The notes under the pieces: generated by a model | What the model was told of the DNA's origin: nothing | Database searches by the model: none | What the model saw: the letters and a program-made list of their open reading frames with translations, nothing else | Part shown: positions 49,300 to 60,800 of the stretch, one piece after another | Layout: every line of letters starts with the position of its first letter | Numbering within the stretch: the first letter of the stretch is position 1 | Position numbers and translations under genes: made by a program | Assembly (NCBI GenBank): GCA_020746875.1 | Contig: JAGTJL010000001.1 | Span: forward strand, 3,286,001 to 3,350,000 | Reading direction: 5' to 3' | Source of the DNA: Rhexocercosporidium sp. MPI-PUGE-AT-0058 | Taxonomy: Eukaryota > Ascomycota > Leotiomycetes > Helotiales | DNA length: 64,000 nt

Positions 49300-52255
49300 G
49301 TGCCAAGGTAAGAAAAATAACCTTAAACTAGCGTACGCGATTATTAGCCAATACATAAGGATTTAGCTTATCTTAGCTTTAAGAACTTTGGGACTTTTAA
49401 AAATTAAAAATTATAACTAATTAATTCTTTAATATTTGATTACTTATTACAGAAATATTAATAGTACAAATAATTCAAAAGATCTGGGATTGCGTGTATA
49501 AGCTTTAAACCTAATCTCGATTTGCATTGAAGGGGATGTTTTAAAGGGGAGGGGGAGGGAGTGAGGACTTGATTTAAATTATATACAGTACTGCAGTGTT
49601 GAATTGCAAGTCTTCTACGCTTAGTATTAACTTTTTCATCCATGGAAGTATCCTAGCGATGCTCATCTCTCCTCCAGGCTCCGGGTAGCCGAAGCCATTG
49701 GCTTTGAATCCGTGAGAGGAGTAGGCGAGACCGGGTCTTAATCCAACAAAACGTCAAGCTTCTCGGTTGCCTGAAGCTCCCAGACCTTCTTTTTTACAGC
49801 CCCAAAGCCCAGTCTGGAGCTAATACCGTCGACTGTTCCCACACAGAGAGCGTAGTAGAAACTTCGGTACTGCCCCAAGGCCGCGGAGGTCAAATAGGCC
49901 CAGTGTGTCATTTTTCCAACACCGTGCGTGCTGATCATCGGTCCCAAGATACCTGACCCCTTTCATCTAGTATTGTGTTCTTCCCTTTCCATCCCTAGTC
50001 AAGGGCCACCAAGTCAGCGGGCTCTGTATGGAACTTTACTTTCCTGGGTAATGGCTCTTGATTTGTCTTCTTTGCGCATCCGGAGACAATGTCCACTACT
50101 GTATAGCTGGAATTGTGCGATACAGCGTGCCTGTTGCAAACAAAACCACAAGAGAGAGACACCAAAGAACATTTCTGGAAGGGCAAAATGGAATCCTCCA
50201 ATGAAGACACAGGACAGGGTATCTGTAACACCAGCAAAGGCAGCCAATGTATCCCCCTCGAAAGCGAGCTTTCGCCCGCAGTTGTCTTACACGAAAGTAA
50301 AATAATCGGAAAGATCCGCCCATAGAGAATATTACAACCACCTTGCAAATTTCGAGAATCTATTTAGGCATTCATAGCCGGCTGACTGGGCAGACCGCAA
50401 AGCATGTACAATCTGCTAGTCATATCCCTTGAAGCGAGGATATGGACACCATCTAAAGCCCTCTCGTGGGGTTGTTTCTTCCTGGCACCTTGGCATTCAT
50501 GACAAATTTTGCAGTGACACTCCCAAACAACGCACGCATCGAACAAGTAGATAACTCGCTGGGAGTAGATTCGCTCCTGAAGAGTTCATGCTCGTTTGCT
50601 CCAAGGAATTGCTGAAAGCATCTGAGATAGGGATATGGGTCCAAACTTGATCGAATCTGTGTCTCTGTGCAGTTTGAACCGGTCTTCTTTGTTGCAAGTT
50701 GTTCTTTTTGATTCCAATCTTTCTTGTTCTAGAGGTATGCTCAAGATGGCATTTGAGGATCTTTGAGATGTCACGCGCTCGGTCCCTCGAAGACCGTGGT
50801 ACGCATCCCCACCACCGGCAATAAAGTTATGCGCTGGAATAGATATCGGCCGTTATATTGATCTGTGCAAGCTTCGTTTCTGAGTCCCGTACAATGCAGA
50901 AGCGATCTATCCAGAGGTACCGCTCCCCATAGAGCCTCACGAGCCTAAAGACCCCCTTGAAAAGGCACCATCCTACTGTAATTCCAGCAAATTATCTTTG
51001 GTGGTATCGAAAGCTGCTTTGTTATCTTTAGGAGTTTTCTAGACATAGCTGAGAGTAAGGTATCGTCGAAGCTGAAGGGCTGGTTTAAGGTAATTATCGC
51101 AAAGGTCATCCAGCCAAAGTGGCCTGGCCGCGGAACTGTAGTTCGTTTGGCAGTGAATGCCATGCTTAGTAATTATCACAAGTTGTGAGTGATCCAGCTT
51201 TTCACTTTACTAGTGTCCATTCAAATATAGTGTAGATACACTAAGCCAAATTCAGTAAACGACTCTGCGTCCCTAGAGTAATACGGTGGGAGTATATACC
51301 ATTAAGATCATTTGCATGCATGAAATCTCTCAATTCAAGAGGAGTTTGCCCTTGGGCGATCCTCCCTGTAGTTCTTATTCTAGGACTAGGCATAGTGATT
51401 TTGGACTGTCTTGGTTTAAGGTTCCAAGTAAATCGAGATATGAGACGTGTAGAGACAGGGCTTGGTCATTTGATGGAGGATACTGTAATGAGTACTGTCA
51501 GCCGGCTTCGACTTGAGAAATTTTGCCAATTAATTGTGGGAGTGTCTGCCTTGTTATTGACCAGAAGAATCGGTGTTGCGTGTTCTTCAGGAGCTTATTT
51601 CAACTACGTTGCATCTTGTGTAGGCGCCGAAGGACGATTAGGATACCAATAGTTCGCCTACTGTGTGTGTTAACTCGAAGCCGTGCAGCATGGCGTCCAT
51701 GCAAATTTCCTTTCGAGGCAGCGATTGGGTGCCAGGAAAAAGACACATAAGTTTCGATTGGACGCTGAAAAGCGGCTGAGATCTCGACTTTCGCCCAGTT
51801 CATGTGCGGAAGTGAGCACGTGTCTGGCGCCTTCCATGCAACGTTTCTGCGCGATTGGATGGCACTACATAAACAATTCCCATTGAGAGAGATGTCCACC
51901 ATAATCACGTTTCGAGACTAGTATCTTGGTAGTAGTGAAGTTGAGATGGTGGTGCTTAGAAGTCAATCTTGCTCTAGTGGTTCTTTTATCTGACAGGATT
52001 CGTAGAACAATCAAGGGTATTATATCTATCTAGACTCTCCGACGCTACATTTGGGCACCATTCAATTATTGCTTTAGATAGATGCAAATCTGTATAAGTA
52101 GGGAGCACACCTATCTCTGGAAAGTCTTGGAGACTGCTGCAACGAGACGAACCAAATTTGGTAAGCGCAGGGTCGGAAAGAACAGGCAAAATTAGCGTTG
52201 GATTGAAGTGACGGTCCGTCTCAACAACTGTGAATTCAATAACCATATCCGCTCG
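49300..52255. other. Long intergenic stretch without a recognised gene
   Basis: Composition is normal but no domain was found. Minor candidates are a minus-strand ATG frame of about 66 codons ending at 49738 (TSAALGQYRSFYYALCVG), a plus frame of 110 codons at 51320-51652 with one hydrophobic segment (ILPVVLILGLGIVILDCLGL), and a minus frame of 86 codons at 51986-52246. None has convincing splice partners or a family match, so I do not call them genes. Decayed genes are likely here, since a pseudogene lies just to the right. Confidence 0.4.
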
Positions 52256-52269
52256 TCTTCATTATCGAT

Positions 52270-53250
52270 CTCAAGCTTCAGACTCGCTAGCTCTCTTTCT
52301 CTCTTCTGAGAGATTGCGGCGCTGCTTCTTGGTCATTTTCTAGGCCGGCCACTTGACTTTTCGAGGTCTTCCGCCTTTTGTCAACTTCGGCCTTAGCTAA
52401 TTTCGGATCCTTAATGTATGAGCTTGATACCTACATCAAGTCTTCCAAGTCCTGTCTCGTCTTCTCCAGTTCCGCTTGCACGCTACCTGTCGGTTGCAAT
52501 GCCATCCTCAAACCGTTCAATTCTGTTTCCAGGCCACGAACTCGTTCTGCCTTGACCGCAATCAACTCTGCTGTGAGCTCTGCAATAGTTGCCTTCCCTT
52601 GCTGGAGTAGTGCTTCATTCTCTGCCTTGGCTGTATTTTGTTCTCTTTTAAGGGCGCTTATGACTTCTATGCCTCTCTGCTTGGCGTCACGTGCTGTCTT
52701 CAGACTGTCTCCTAGCTCCTAGGAGTCACTTCTTGCTGCAACTGCCTATTCACCCCACAAGCTCTTTCTCAAGTCATGTAGCACTGTCTGCCCTTTACCG
52801 TTTGCTCTCGGCGGCTGCCCACGCTATATCTATCTCTGCTTCGAGGTCATAGAGAGCCTGATCTTCTTGTTCCAAGACTCCTGCCTCTCTACTTATCAAT
52901 ACTAGCATTTGTTTAAGGCTAAGGGTCTCTATTTCGATGCCAATGCCTATTCCATCTGCGATACCGAGCCCCTCACCCGAAATCAACTTCTGTCATTCGA
53001 GAATCTTCGCGCGAGCAATTTCATCACACGCCACGTTGTTCTGACACTAGAGAGCAATGAACTTTGCGATCGACTCTTTTAGATCTTCGCTTTCATCATA
53101 CTGCGCTCCTACCGCAGGAAGGTCCTCAAAATAAAGTTTATCCGAATGGATAGTTTCGCAATCACCGTTTCGTAGTTCTGCTCAAGTTGGAGTCGGCCTG
53201 TGCAGACTGTATTCATCTTCTCCACTCATTCTCTAGTCTGCTTGATCTTT
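52270..53250 (-). pseudogene. Coiled-coil protein pseudogene
   Basis: Minus-strand frames spell a Gln/Glu/Lys/Ala-rich coiled coil: RLQLEQNYETVIAKLS, YDESEDLKESIAKFIAL, ALYDLEAEIDIAWAAAESKR, SALKREQNTAKAENEALLQQ, TAELIAVKAERVRGLETELN and QAELEKTRQDLEDLM. Stops interrupt otherwise good coding: TAG 53049-53047, TGA 52995-52993 and TAG 52433-52431. These fit CAG or CGA changed by C-to-T. The frame also changes near 53150 and near 52750, so indels or lost introns are present. The protein family is unknown. The plus-strand open frame over the same bases is a shadow. Confidence 0.6.
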
Positions 53251-53452
53251 AAAAGTATAAAATGAATGTTCGGACGTTTTGTGTTTTTAGAAGCGAGTTT
53301 TGTTAAAGTTCTTTACACAAAAGTAGTTCGATTGTTATGCGATGCGCAAATTATCACAGCTGGCGCTTTCGTTGTACTACTCACAATATATATAAATAAA
53401 CTATAAGCTACTCCCACCGACTAACTAGATATCCTACCGCAACCAAAACACC

Positions 53453-54577
53453 TCAAAATACCATGCGCCGCTTCAAAAAGTCTAGCTGCCTTTGCAAAAT
53501 GACCTCCACATCCCCAAATATCCAATCAAGATGCCCCTTTCCCTTCAAGATATCAAGCTCCTTAGGCTCCTTCATGTGGTCATAACACTCGAGCTGATCC
53601 TTTGCGGGACACGAAACGTCAAGCTCAGGTGTCACCATCATGGCTGGCGTCGGGGAGATGTTGTGCACGATGTTCAGGATGTTCCACGACAGGGCTCGGT
53701 AGTAGGTCTGAACGGAGATGCGGTTCTCGACTTCGATGCCGAGGCGCGCCAGGGCAGGCATCATCTCCGCTGGCATCTGGAGCCCATTGGGGATGCTGCC
53801 GTCCTCGTTGATGTAAGGGAGGTACATAGGCTCTCCGCCTGCCAGGCGGTTGACCCGGTCGTGCATGGCCAGCTCGAGGATCGGTTGGCGTCTTTCTGGC
53901 AGGCCGGTTGAGTCGATCAGGGGTGCGATCGAGATCATTGCGGCGATTCGCTTGCTGCAGATAGGTTTCTCGTTAAGCTGATGCAGACCAGGGGAAAGGG
54001 ATATAAGAGGAGGGAGCGAGGGGGAGAGTAAAAGATATGAAGACGGGGATGAGGTTACGTACTCAAAAGCTGCTGCCGCAAGGGTAACATTGCCACCAAA
54101 ACACAGACCCCAGAGTGCGATTTTGGTCTCATCAACCCAAGGGCTCTCTTTGAGCCAGGTCACGGCGTCATGGAGGTCTTCAGCCTGCAGTCTTGCGTCG
54201 ATCTGTGTGCAGACATGGAGGTTAAGAGGCGGTGATCTCCAGCTGAGAGACTATAGAACTTACATCATTCCTTGGCTGTCCATCGCTGGTACCTATGCCG
54301 CGAGGATCATAGAGAAGACAGTTGATGCCATGCTCTTGAAACCACTTCGCGAGATCGGGCAAGGTGGCATCCATGGGCATGTTGAACTATGAATATGTCA
54401 GTCCATGGGTTGCCTCGAAGCAAAGCACCGAGCGGCTGCTAGCACGGGACTGCATACTCCAGGGGACATGATCATGGCTGGGCCGTTCTTTGTTGCGGTA
54501 AATAACCAACCACGCAGGGTCGAGCCGTCGAGGGTTTTGAACTCGACATCGAGGCGGGACAAATCACTGGCCATCAT
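53453..54577 (-). CDS. Alpha/beta hydrolase with Cys nucleophile (dienelactone hydrolase / polyketide transferase-like)
   Basis: Exons 54577-54458, 54386-54264, 54202-54063 and 53954-53453 give about 294 residues. The start [18 protein letters not shown] matches the usual N-terminus of this family; the longer upstream open frame is not coding. The 108-nt last intron is a multiple of three and open, but splicing restores [17 protein letters not shown]. Marks are MIMSPG-FNMP (oxyanion side), [13 protein letters not shown], the nucleophile elbow GLCFGG, a likely acid in [13 protein letters not shown], and a catalytic His in GKGHLDW. The nucleophile is Cys, not Ser. Relatives near polyketide synthases release or transfer the acyl chain, like the acyltransferase of the fumagillin cluster. 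It is encoded 1.6 kb from the trans-enoyl reductase, with a TCGG-N5-CCGA site 309 bp upstream. Confidence 0.86.
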
Positions 54578-56156
54578 TGCATTCTTTTCTGAAAGAGTTG
54601 AGCGGGAGACAACAAATGAAGATGATGGTGGTTGCAGCCAGAGAGATAAGGGCCAATGTAAATGTATAAGTCGGAAGCCGCGTGATACAAGGAGTAAGTA
54701 ATTACTTACCAGCCGAACGCTAGTATTGCAACATGTGTGCAGTAAGAATTTAATTAGGTAGCATGGCCGTAGATTCAACAATCGCAAACTGCAAAGCCGG
54801 AGCCCTTTTTTGGCGACCCGATCTCGGGACTATCGGAGTCGGAGGTCAGTCAGCTCTGTCGCTACGGAGCGGAAGTAAGCTTAAGTCGGTGCTTCCGAGC
54901 TAGTGTAGTCAATAGTCGTAAACAGTTTGAACTGACACGCTTTGGACGTTCAGAACCGAATTCTTGCGTGACATCCTGCTCGTCAGGTCCCCACTTACCT
55001 TGCCTTAGATTATGAAATCCTTGTTAGAATGCGCCAACAAGTACGAGACGACCTAAAGATACGAAGCTTGCTCATTTTCCGGTATAAATTGATTTGGTAG
55101 TAATTGAAACTTTTGAGAGATCTGTGGAGCATCTATGCACCTTAAACAAGATCACATATACTGTAGTAAAAAACGGTATTTTGTTGCTACAATCTCTCGA
55201 CTGTAGAAGGTCACTATCCATTCGTAATTTGAATGCGTCCAAAATTAAACACAAGAACAGTAGAAGTGACTTTCAAAACCGTTAACCCTCGACATCTCAA
55301 CTGTTGTTCTTAGTTTTCAATGGGGGTCTGAGAATTCTTTTACGCTCTGATGAGAACAGTCTTGGAGTCTTGAATATCTAAAAGATGAAATCTCCATCTG
55401 CGGTGACCACGGATATTCTGCTATTCGCAATTTGCCATGCAATACTTCCGACAATGCCCATCGATCAATAAACGAATTAGGTCATGTAGTTAGATTAAGT
55501 TGTTAGGTACGCAAAATGCTTACTAGCGTTGTAATGTGACCTAACTGAGATGCCGTGTATATGCTGCCACGTAGAGATTTCTCTGCGCCCTTTCCAACTT
55601 GCGCCCCTTAGATTTGCCATTTGTCACAGTGTCTGAACTCATACTATATGCTGGGGAGCCATCATCCGTCACTCTATCAAAGTTCCAGTGGTTATCATTT
55701 GCCTGGACCAACTATCATCTCATAGGGTCAGCAATCCGATTAATTCTGACGTGATTCTGGTCATATTTACCTCTTGAAGCATCATTTTGTCGAAGAGTAA
55801 CATGCTATCGAAGGGCAGATAATTCCAGCGAGTCTATATTTCCTTGGCAAGTGTCATAGTGATTCGGGACGAAAAAGCTGGACCGAGGAAAGTGGTTCAT
55901 TTATTTTTAGTTTGCAGAGTTAAATAAACTAACTTGAGTCTGTTTAGTCCGTCCAATTTAACGGCGAAATCATTGACTATACTGTAATTCGAGTACAGTA
56001 ACAGAAGCCTCTGCCTTTAGGCTGAATCGAAGCCACAGTATCAATACATCAATGCATCAAAACCAAGCTTGCGAAATCGAGGCCAGGTCAAGGAATTATA
56101 TCCCATTCGTTGCACCAACTACCTACTCCGCTATTTGATGATGATAGACACTTAGC
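54578..56156. other. Intergenic region between hydrolase and trans-enoyl reductase
   Basis: The first 350 bp are the hydrolase promoter, with CGG-rich sites. The remainder, 54950-56156, has no supported gene: only overlapping open frames of about 60 codons at 55072-55285. Confidence 0.5.
54817..54898. promoter_or_regulatory. CGG/CCG sites upstream of the hydrolase gene
   Basis: TCGGTGCTTCCGA (54886-54898) is the same TCGG-N5-CCGA palindrome seen in the other two promoters. Nearby are CCCGATCTCGGG (about 54817-54828) and a direct CGG-N3-CGG. All are possible Zn(II)2Cys6 binding sites, 240-320 bp upstream of the minus-strand start at 54577. Confidence 0.55.
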
Positions 56157-57304
56157 CTAATATCCTAGCAACGGCACTACGAGCTTTGCGGCATGCACCT
56201 TCCCCATTTTTAAGTCGTCCATAGCCTCTAGCACATTCCCCAAGCCACCATCCCAGATTTGCAGCGGATGATGCCTGACATTTCCATTGTGCAACCATTT
56301 CTCCGTCAGCGCAAACAACTGCTTGCCGAACTGCCTGTGCTCAGGCGAAGGCGGACGCCCATACGTTCCCGTCATATGGACCCCATCCCCCATAATTGCG
56401 TCAGCCAGGAACCAGTCCGCACGCACATCCCTCCGCGTGTACTTTACCGCGGTAGCGATGGTCTCGAGCGCGATATAGCTGCCGCCCGATGCGCCGATGG
56501 CGCCATAGCACATCTTCATGGTGGCGGCGTCGGTGACGCAGTCCAGGACGTAGCTGAGTCGGTTGTCCGTGTGCACGCGGATGTCAGCAGCGCAGGCGGG
56601 AGAGTGGTAGTCGAAGCAGGCGGCAGCGCCGTAGGACGAGCACAGCGCGTTGTTGGCTGGCGAACATGTGACAATGGGTGTATATCCGGCCCTAGATGCG
56701 GAGAGACGAGGTCAGTAGGAGAAGGGGAATCGATGGTGCTGAGAAAGAACAGTTCTGGGATTCTGGTAAGCTCGTTCGCTCATTCGCTCACTCACATCTT
56801 CAAGAGCTGAGTTGCCATGGTGCCTGTGGCAGTAGCTCCTCCTGAGACCAGCACCGTCTCTCCCTTGCCCTCAAACATTGACAGCTCCAGTCCAGGGGCC
56901 TGGAAAAGAGCCAGGCCAGCCGCTGACATTGAGAGCCCGATCGAACATGCCTGCGCGAAAGAAAAGGCCTCAGGGATGTGACAGCTGATGTCCTCCTCTG
57001 CCAGAGCGAACTCCGCGAAGGCACCTTTGGTCTTGTCTCCGGCATCTGAGCCAAAGGCGACGGCGAGGACGCGGTCACCTTCCTTGAACCGTGTCACGCC
57101 GTCGCCCACCTTGGCGACGGTACCAGCAAAGTCACAGCCACCGACGGACCCAGGGGCGCTGGAAAAGTCAACAATCTTTGCGTCGCGTGGGTTGAGAGCG
57201 ACGGCGTGCACACGGACGAGCATTGAGCCTCGTTGCGGGACGGGAATCTCGACATCTTCGGCTAAGCGGTAGCCGCCTGATTCGGCACCCACGAGAGCCT
57301 TCAT
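56157..57304 (-). CDS. Trans-acting enoyl reductase (LovC-type)
   Basis: Exons 57304-56796 and 56691-56157 (104-nt intron) give about 347 residues. ATG 57304 (MKALVGAESGGYRLAEDVEI) is the natural start of the medium-chain reductase fold; the open frame upstream is leader. Marks are ALNPRDAKIVDF, GGCDFAGTVAKVGDGVTRF, the NADPH-binding TVLVSGGATATGTMATQLLK, and a C-terminal LGNVLEAMDDLKMGKVHAAKLVV. LovC-type proteins supply enoyl reduction to HR-PKSs whose own ER is inactive. It is divergent from the PKS with 540 bp between, an arrangement common for such pairs, and the shared spacer has CGG palindromes. This strongly suggests that the two work together. No zinc-binding Cys set is visible, as expected for the quinone-reductase branch. 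Confidence 0.93.
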
Positions 57305-57425
57305 CGTCGGAGGCGTTTGTTTTGGAATTAGAACCCTTAAGCGACAACAGTGGTAATGAAATGGACTTGTGTTTGTGGGCGATACGAGCAGTTTCCGTGA
57401 GAAGTGGCAAATGAGTGAGTGGCAG

Positions 57426-57469
57426 GTGTGTGTGTGAGAGAGAGTATCAATCAATCAATCAATCAATCA
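57426..57469. repeat. Microsatellites (TG/AG)n and (ATCA)6
   Basis: TGTGTGTGAGAGAGAG (about 57429-57444) leads into six units of ATCA (57446-57469). They lie in the 5' leader of the trans-enoyl reductase gene. Confidence 0.85.
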
Positions 57470-57566
57470 GCCCCTCTAAAACAAGTTCCTAATTGTATGT
57501 TGTTGTTCTGGATTTAAAGCTTACCCCGTTCTACTCCTTAAGCGAGTGTGCCCCCTTGGTGTATGT

Positions 57567-57615
57567 CGGTGCAGTCGGGTGTGTGCCAGAAGAGAAAGCC
57601 GATCGGAGGCACCGA
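57567..57615. promoter_or_regulatory. CGG sites in the trans-ER / PKS divergent promoter
   Basis: CGG-N6-CGG stands at 57567-57578 and the palindrome TCGGAGGCACCGA at 57603-57615. The palindrome is 299 bp from the trans-ER start and 230 bp from the PKS start, well placed to drive both. It has the same TCGG-N5-CCGA form as in the Dabb/P450 and hydrolase promoters. Confidence 0.6.
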
Positions 57616-57844
57616 CATGGAACCGTGCGGCCCGGCCCGGCTCCGCTCCGACTTGGACTGAACTAGACGTGACTAGACGGACAGCCTACTCGAAGCGAGG
57701 CGAGGCGAGGCGATGTCCCATCCTATACTATATCTCTTCGTCCTCACCAGTCCACATGTCCTCGTCTAAGCAACATTCAGTCCGCCGCTGCATGTAGGGT
57801 GTCAATATCCATTCCATTCCATTATACGCCTATTTCCTCTCACC

Positions 57845-60800
57845 ATGGGGAGCTACGCGCCCGAGGTTAACTCCCTCTCCTTCGCACGCGAGCCCATTGC
57901 TATCGTTGGTAGCAGCTGCCGGTTCCCAGGCGGTGCTACATCTCCCTCCAAGCTATGGGAGCTCCTCGAGAAGCCGCGAGATGTCGTACAGGAAGTCCCA
58001 GCCAGTCGTTTCAGCACAGAGGCATTCCACCACCCAAACAGCCAGCATCATGGGGTAAGAGCACATCCGCATTCCTACCTAGCCAATCGCAGTCATTGGA
58101 AACTTGAAGTCACGTGTCTAACTTGATACAATAGAGCATGAACGTCAAGCACTCATATCTCCTGGACGAGGATCCCCGCGCCTTTGATCGCGATTTCTTC
58201 TCCATTAACCCAAAGGAGGCTGAGTCCATGGATCCCCAGCAGCGTATACTTCTCGAAACAGTATACGAGGGCATGGAATCGACTGGCTACTCCATGCAAC
58301 AGCTTCGGGGGTCGTCTACCGCAGTGTTTGTTGGATGCATGAGTTACGATTATCAGTACACTGCCATCCGAGGCATCGACAGTTTGCCCCAGTACAATGC
58401 AACAGGGACGGCCGCGTCCATTTTGTCCAACCGCGTGTCGTACTTCTATGACTGGAGAGGCCCTTCAGTGACCATCGACACAGCCTGTTCGTCCAGTCTA
58501 GTCGCCCTGCACCAGGCAGTTTCTGCCCTCCGAAACGGAGAGGCCGAGATGGCGGTTGCAGCAGGCTCAAATCTCATACTTGGACCGGAGCCATTCGTGA
58601 GCGAATCTAAGGTTCGTAATACCACGGCCTAGCGCTGAGAAACCCTAGCACAAGCTCAAGCTAACGCATAATACGCAAGCTCAATATGCTGTCACCCAAT
58701 GGACGATCTTTCATGTGGGATGCGGCTGCGGATGGATACACTAGGGGGGAAGGTTTTTCTGCTATCTTCCTCAAGACTCTCACCCAAGCGATCGCTGACG
58801 GTGACCATATTGAATGCATTGTTCGCGAGACAGGGGTGAATTCGGATGGCAAGACACCAGGTATGCTAGCCGAGCCCCTATTTCTCCTTTTTATCGTGCT
58901 AAACAAAGCCCAGGTATCACAATGCCGAGCTCCGAGTCGCAGGCACAACTTATCCGGGACACATACGCCAGGTGCGGGCTCAACCCGGCTTGTGAATCCG
59001 ACCGTCCACAGTTCTTTGAGGCCCATGGCACGGGCACGCCAGCGGGTGACCGTAAGTTGTATTGTCCTGCCGCTTTCCTCGCGATTCGTCCTGACGCGTA
59101 CTAGCTATCGAGGCCCGAGCCATCCAAAGTGTTTTCTTCCCCGATGGGAAGGATGGCCAGCTTTATGTTGGTAGTATAAAAACAGTAATCGGACACACCG
59201 AAGGCACTGCGGGAGTCGCTGGTGTGCTCAAGGCGTCGCTGGCAATTCAGCACCGCCAGATTCCCGCGAACCTTCACTTCAACAAACTCAACCCCAAGAT
59301 CCGACCATATTACACGAACCTGTGCATTCCGACCGAGACCATCCCCTGGCCCGCTGTCCCACGAGGTTCCCCGCGCCGTGTTAGTGTCAACAGCTTCGGC
59401 TTCGGTGGTACCAATGCCCACGCCATCATTGAGAGTTGGGATGGCACTGGCTCCCTGACGAACGGCCATGCGGTAAATGGCAACACACTGAACGGCCATG
59501 TGCTGCATGGAAACACGCTGAACGGCAACGCACCGAATACCCATGGCGCTGGACCCTTCGTCCTGTCTGCCAACTCAGGCCCAGCTTTGGCAGTAAGTGC
59601 TGGGACGCTGGCCAGCTATCTTCGCAGACATCCAGACACAGATCTCAGCCAACTTGCCTACACTCTTTTCCGGAAGACAGAATTCCCCTTCCGCGCCGCC
59701 TTCTCGGCCACATCCGTAGAGCAACTTGCCGACAAACTCGAGGCTGGCAAAGATTCTCTCAAGAGTAGCTCGCGCACTACATCTATTCCAGAGGTGCTGC
59801 CGCCTCGGATCCTGGGCGTATTTACCGGCCAGGGTGCGCAGTGGGCTACCATGGGCAAGGAGCTCTATAGCGCTTCAGACCTGTTCCGCAGCGCCATAGA
59901 CCAGATGCAGCAGAGTCTCGATTTGCTTCCCGCACAAGATCGCCCCGACTGGTCCTTGGTCGACCAACTTGACGCGCCGGCAGAGATTTCTCGCGTCGGC
60001 GAAGCCGCTGTTTCGCAGCCTCTCTGCACTGCTCTTCAAGTCGCTCTGGTCGATGTCCTGCGTGCTGCCGGCATCGAGTTCTCCGCTGTTGTCGGACACT
60101 CGTCGGGGGAAATTGGCGCTGCATATGCTGCGGGATACCTCAACGCCACTGATGCGATCCGGGTAGCATACTACAGAGGCGTCCACTCCCACCTAGCACA
60201 GGGGCCGGGAGGGAAGCGTGGCAAGATGATGGCGGTCGGCATGTCTTTAAAGCAAGCGACTGATTTCTGTAGCGAGTTCGACGGGACGCTTGCCGTGGCT
60301 GCCAGCAACTCTCAGACGAGCTGCACGCTGGCAGGCAATGCCGAAGCCATTGATGATGCCTGTGCTCAGCTGCAGGAGAACGGTACCTTTGCCCGCGTGT
60401 TGCAGGTCGACACGGCGTATCATTCTCACCACATGAAGCCATGCGGCAGCGTGTATATCAAGTCAATGAAGCAGTGTGGGATCAAAGTTCAGAAGGGTCG
60501 CAAGCAATGTCGCTGGTATTCAAGTGTTTGGGGATCGAACGGCCGCATTCGGTCGTTCGACCAGGCCGATGGCCTGCTTCTCGAGGGTCAGTACTGGGCC
60601 GACAATATGACGCAGGCAGTTCTCTTCAGCCAGGCACTTGCAAGAGCGCTGAACGAAGACCAGCCCTTTGATCTTGCTCTCGAAATCGGACCGCACCCGG
60701 CTCTCAAAGGACCGAGCTCTGAAACTATTAAGATGTTGACCGGTGTCTCCCTTCAGTACTCGGGAGTTTTGAAACGTGGGCAGAACGCGGTAGAGTCTTT

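Noticed and set aside
52378..52722. A plus-strand gene of 114 codons
   Set aside because: It is the antisense shadow of the coiled-coil pseudogene.
53492..53911. A plus-strand gene of 139 codons
   Set aside because: It is antisense to the conserved hydrolase exon.
56259..56810. A plus-strand gene of 183 codons
   Set aside because: It is antisense to the trans-enoyl reductase, whose motifs and intron are clear.
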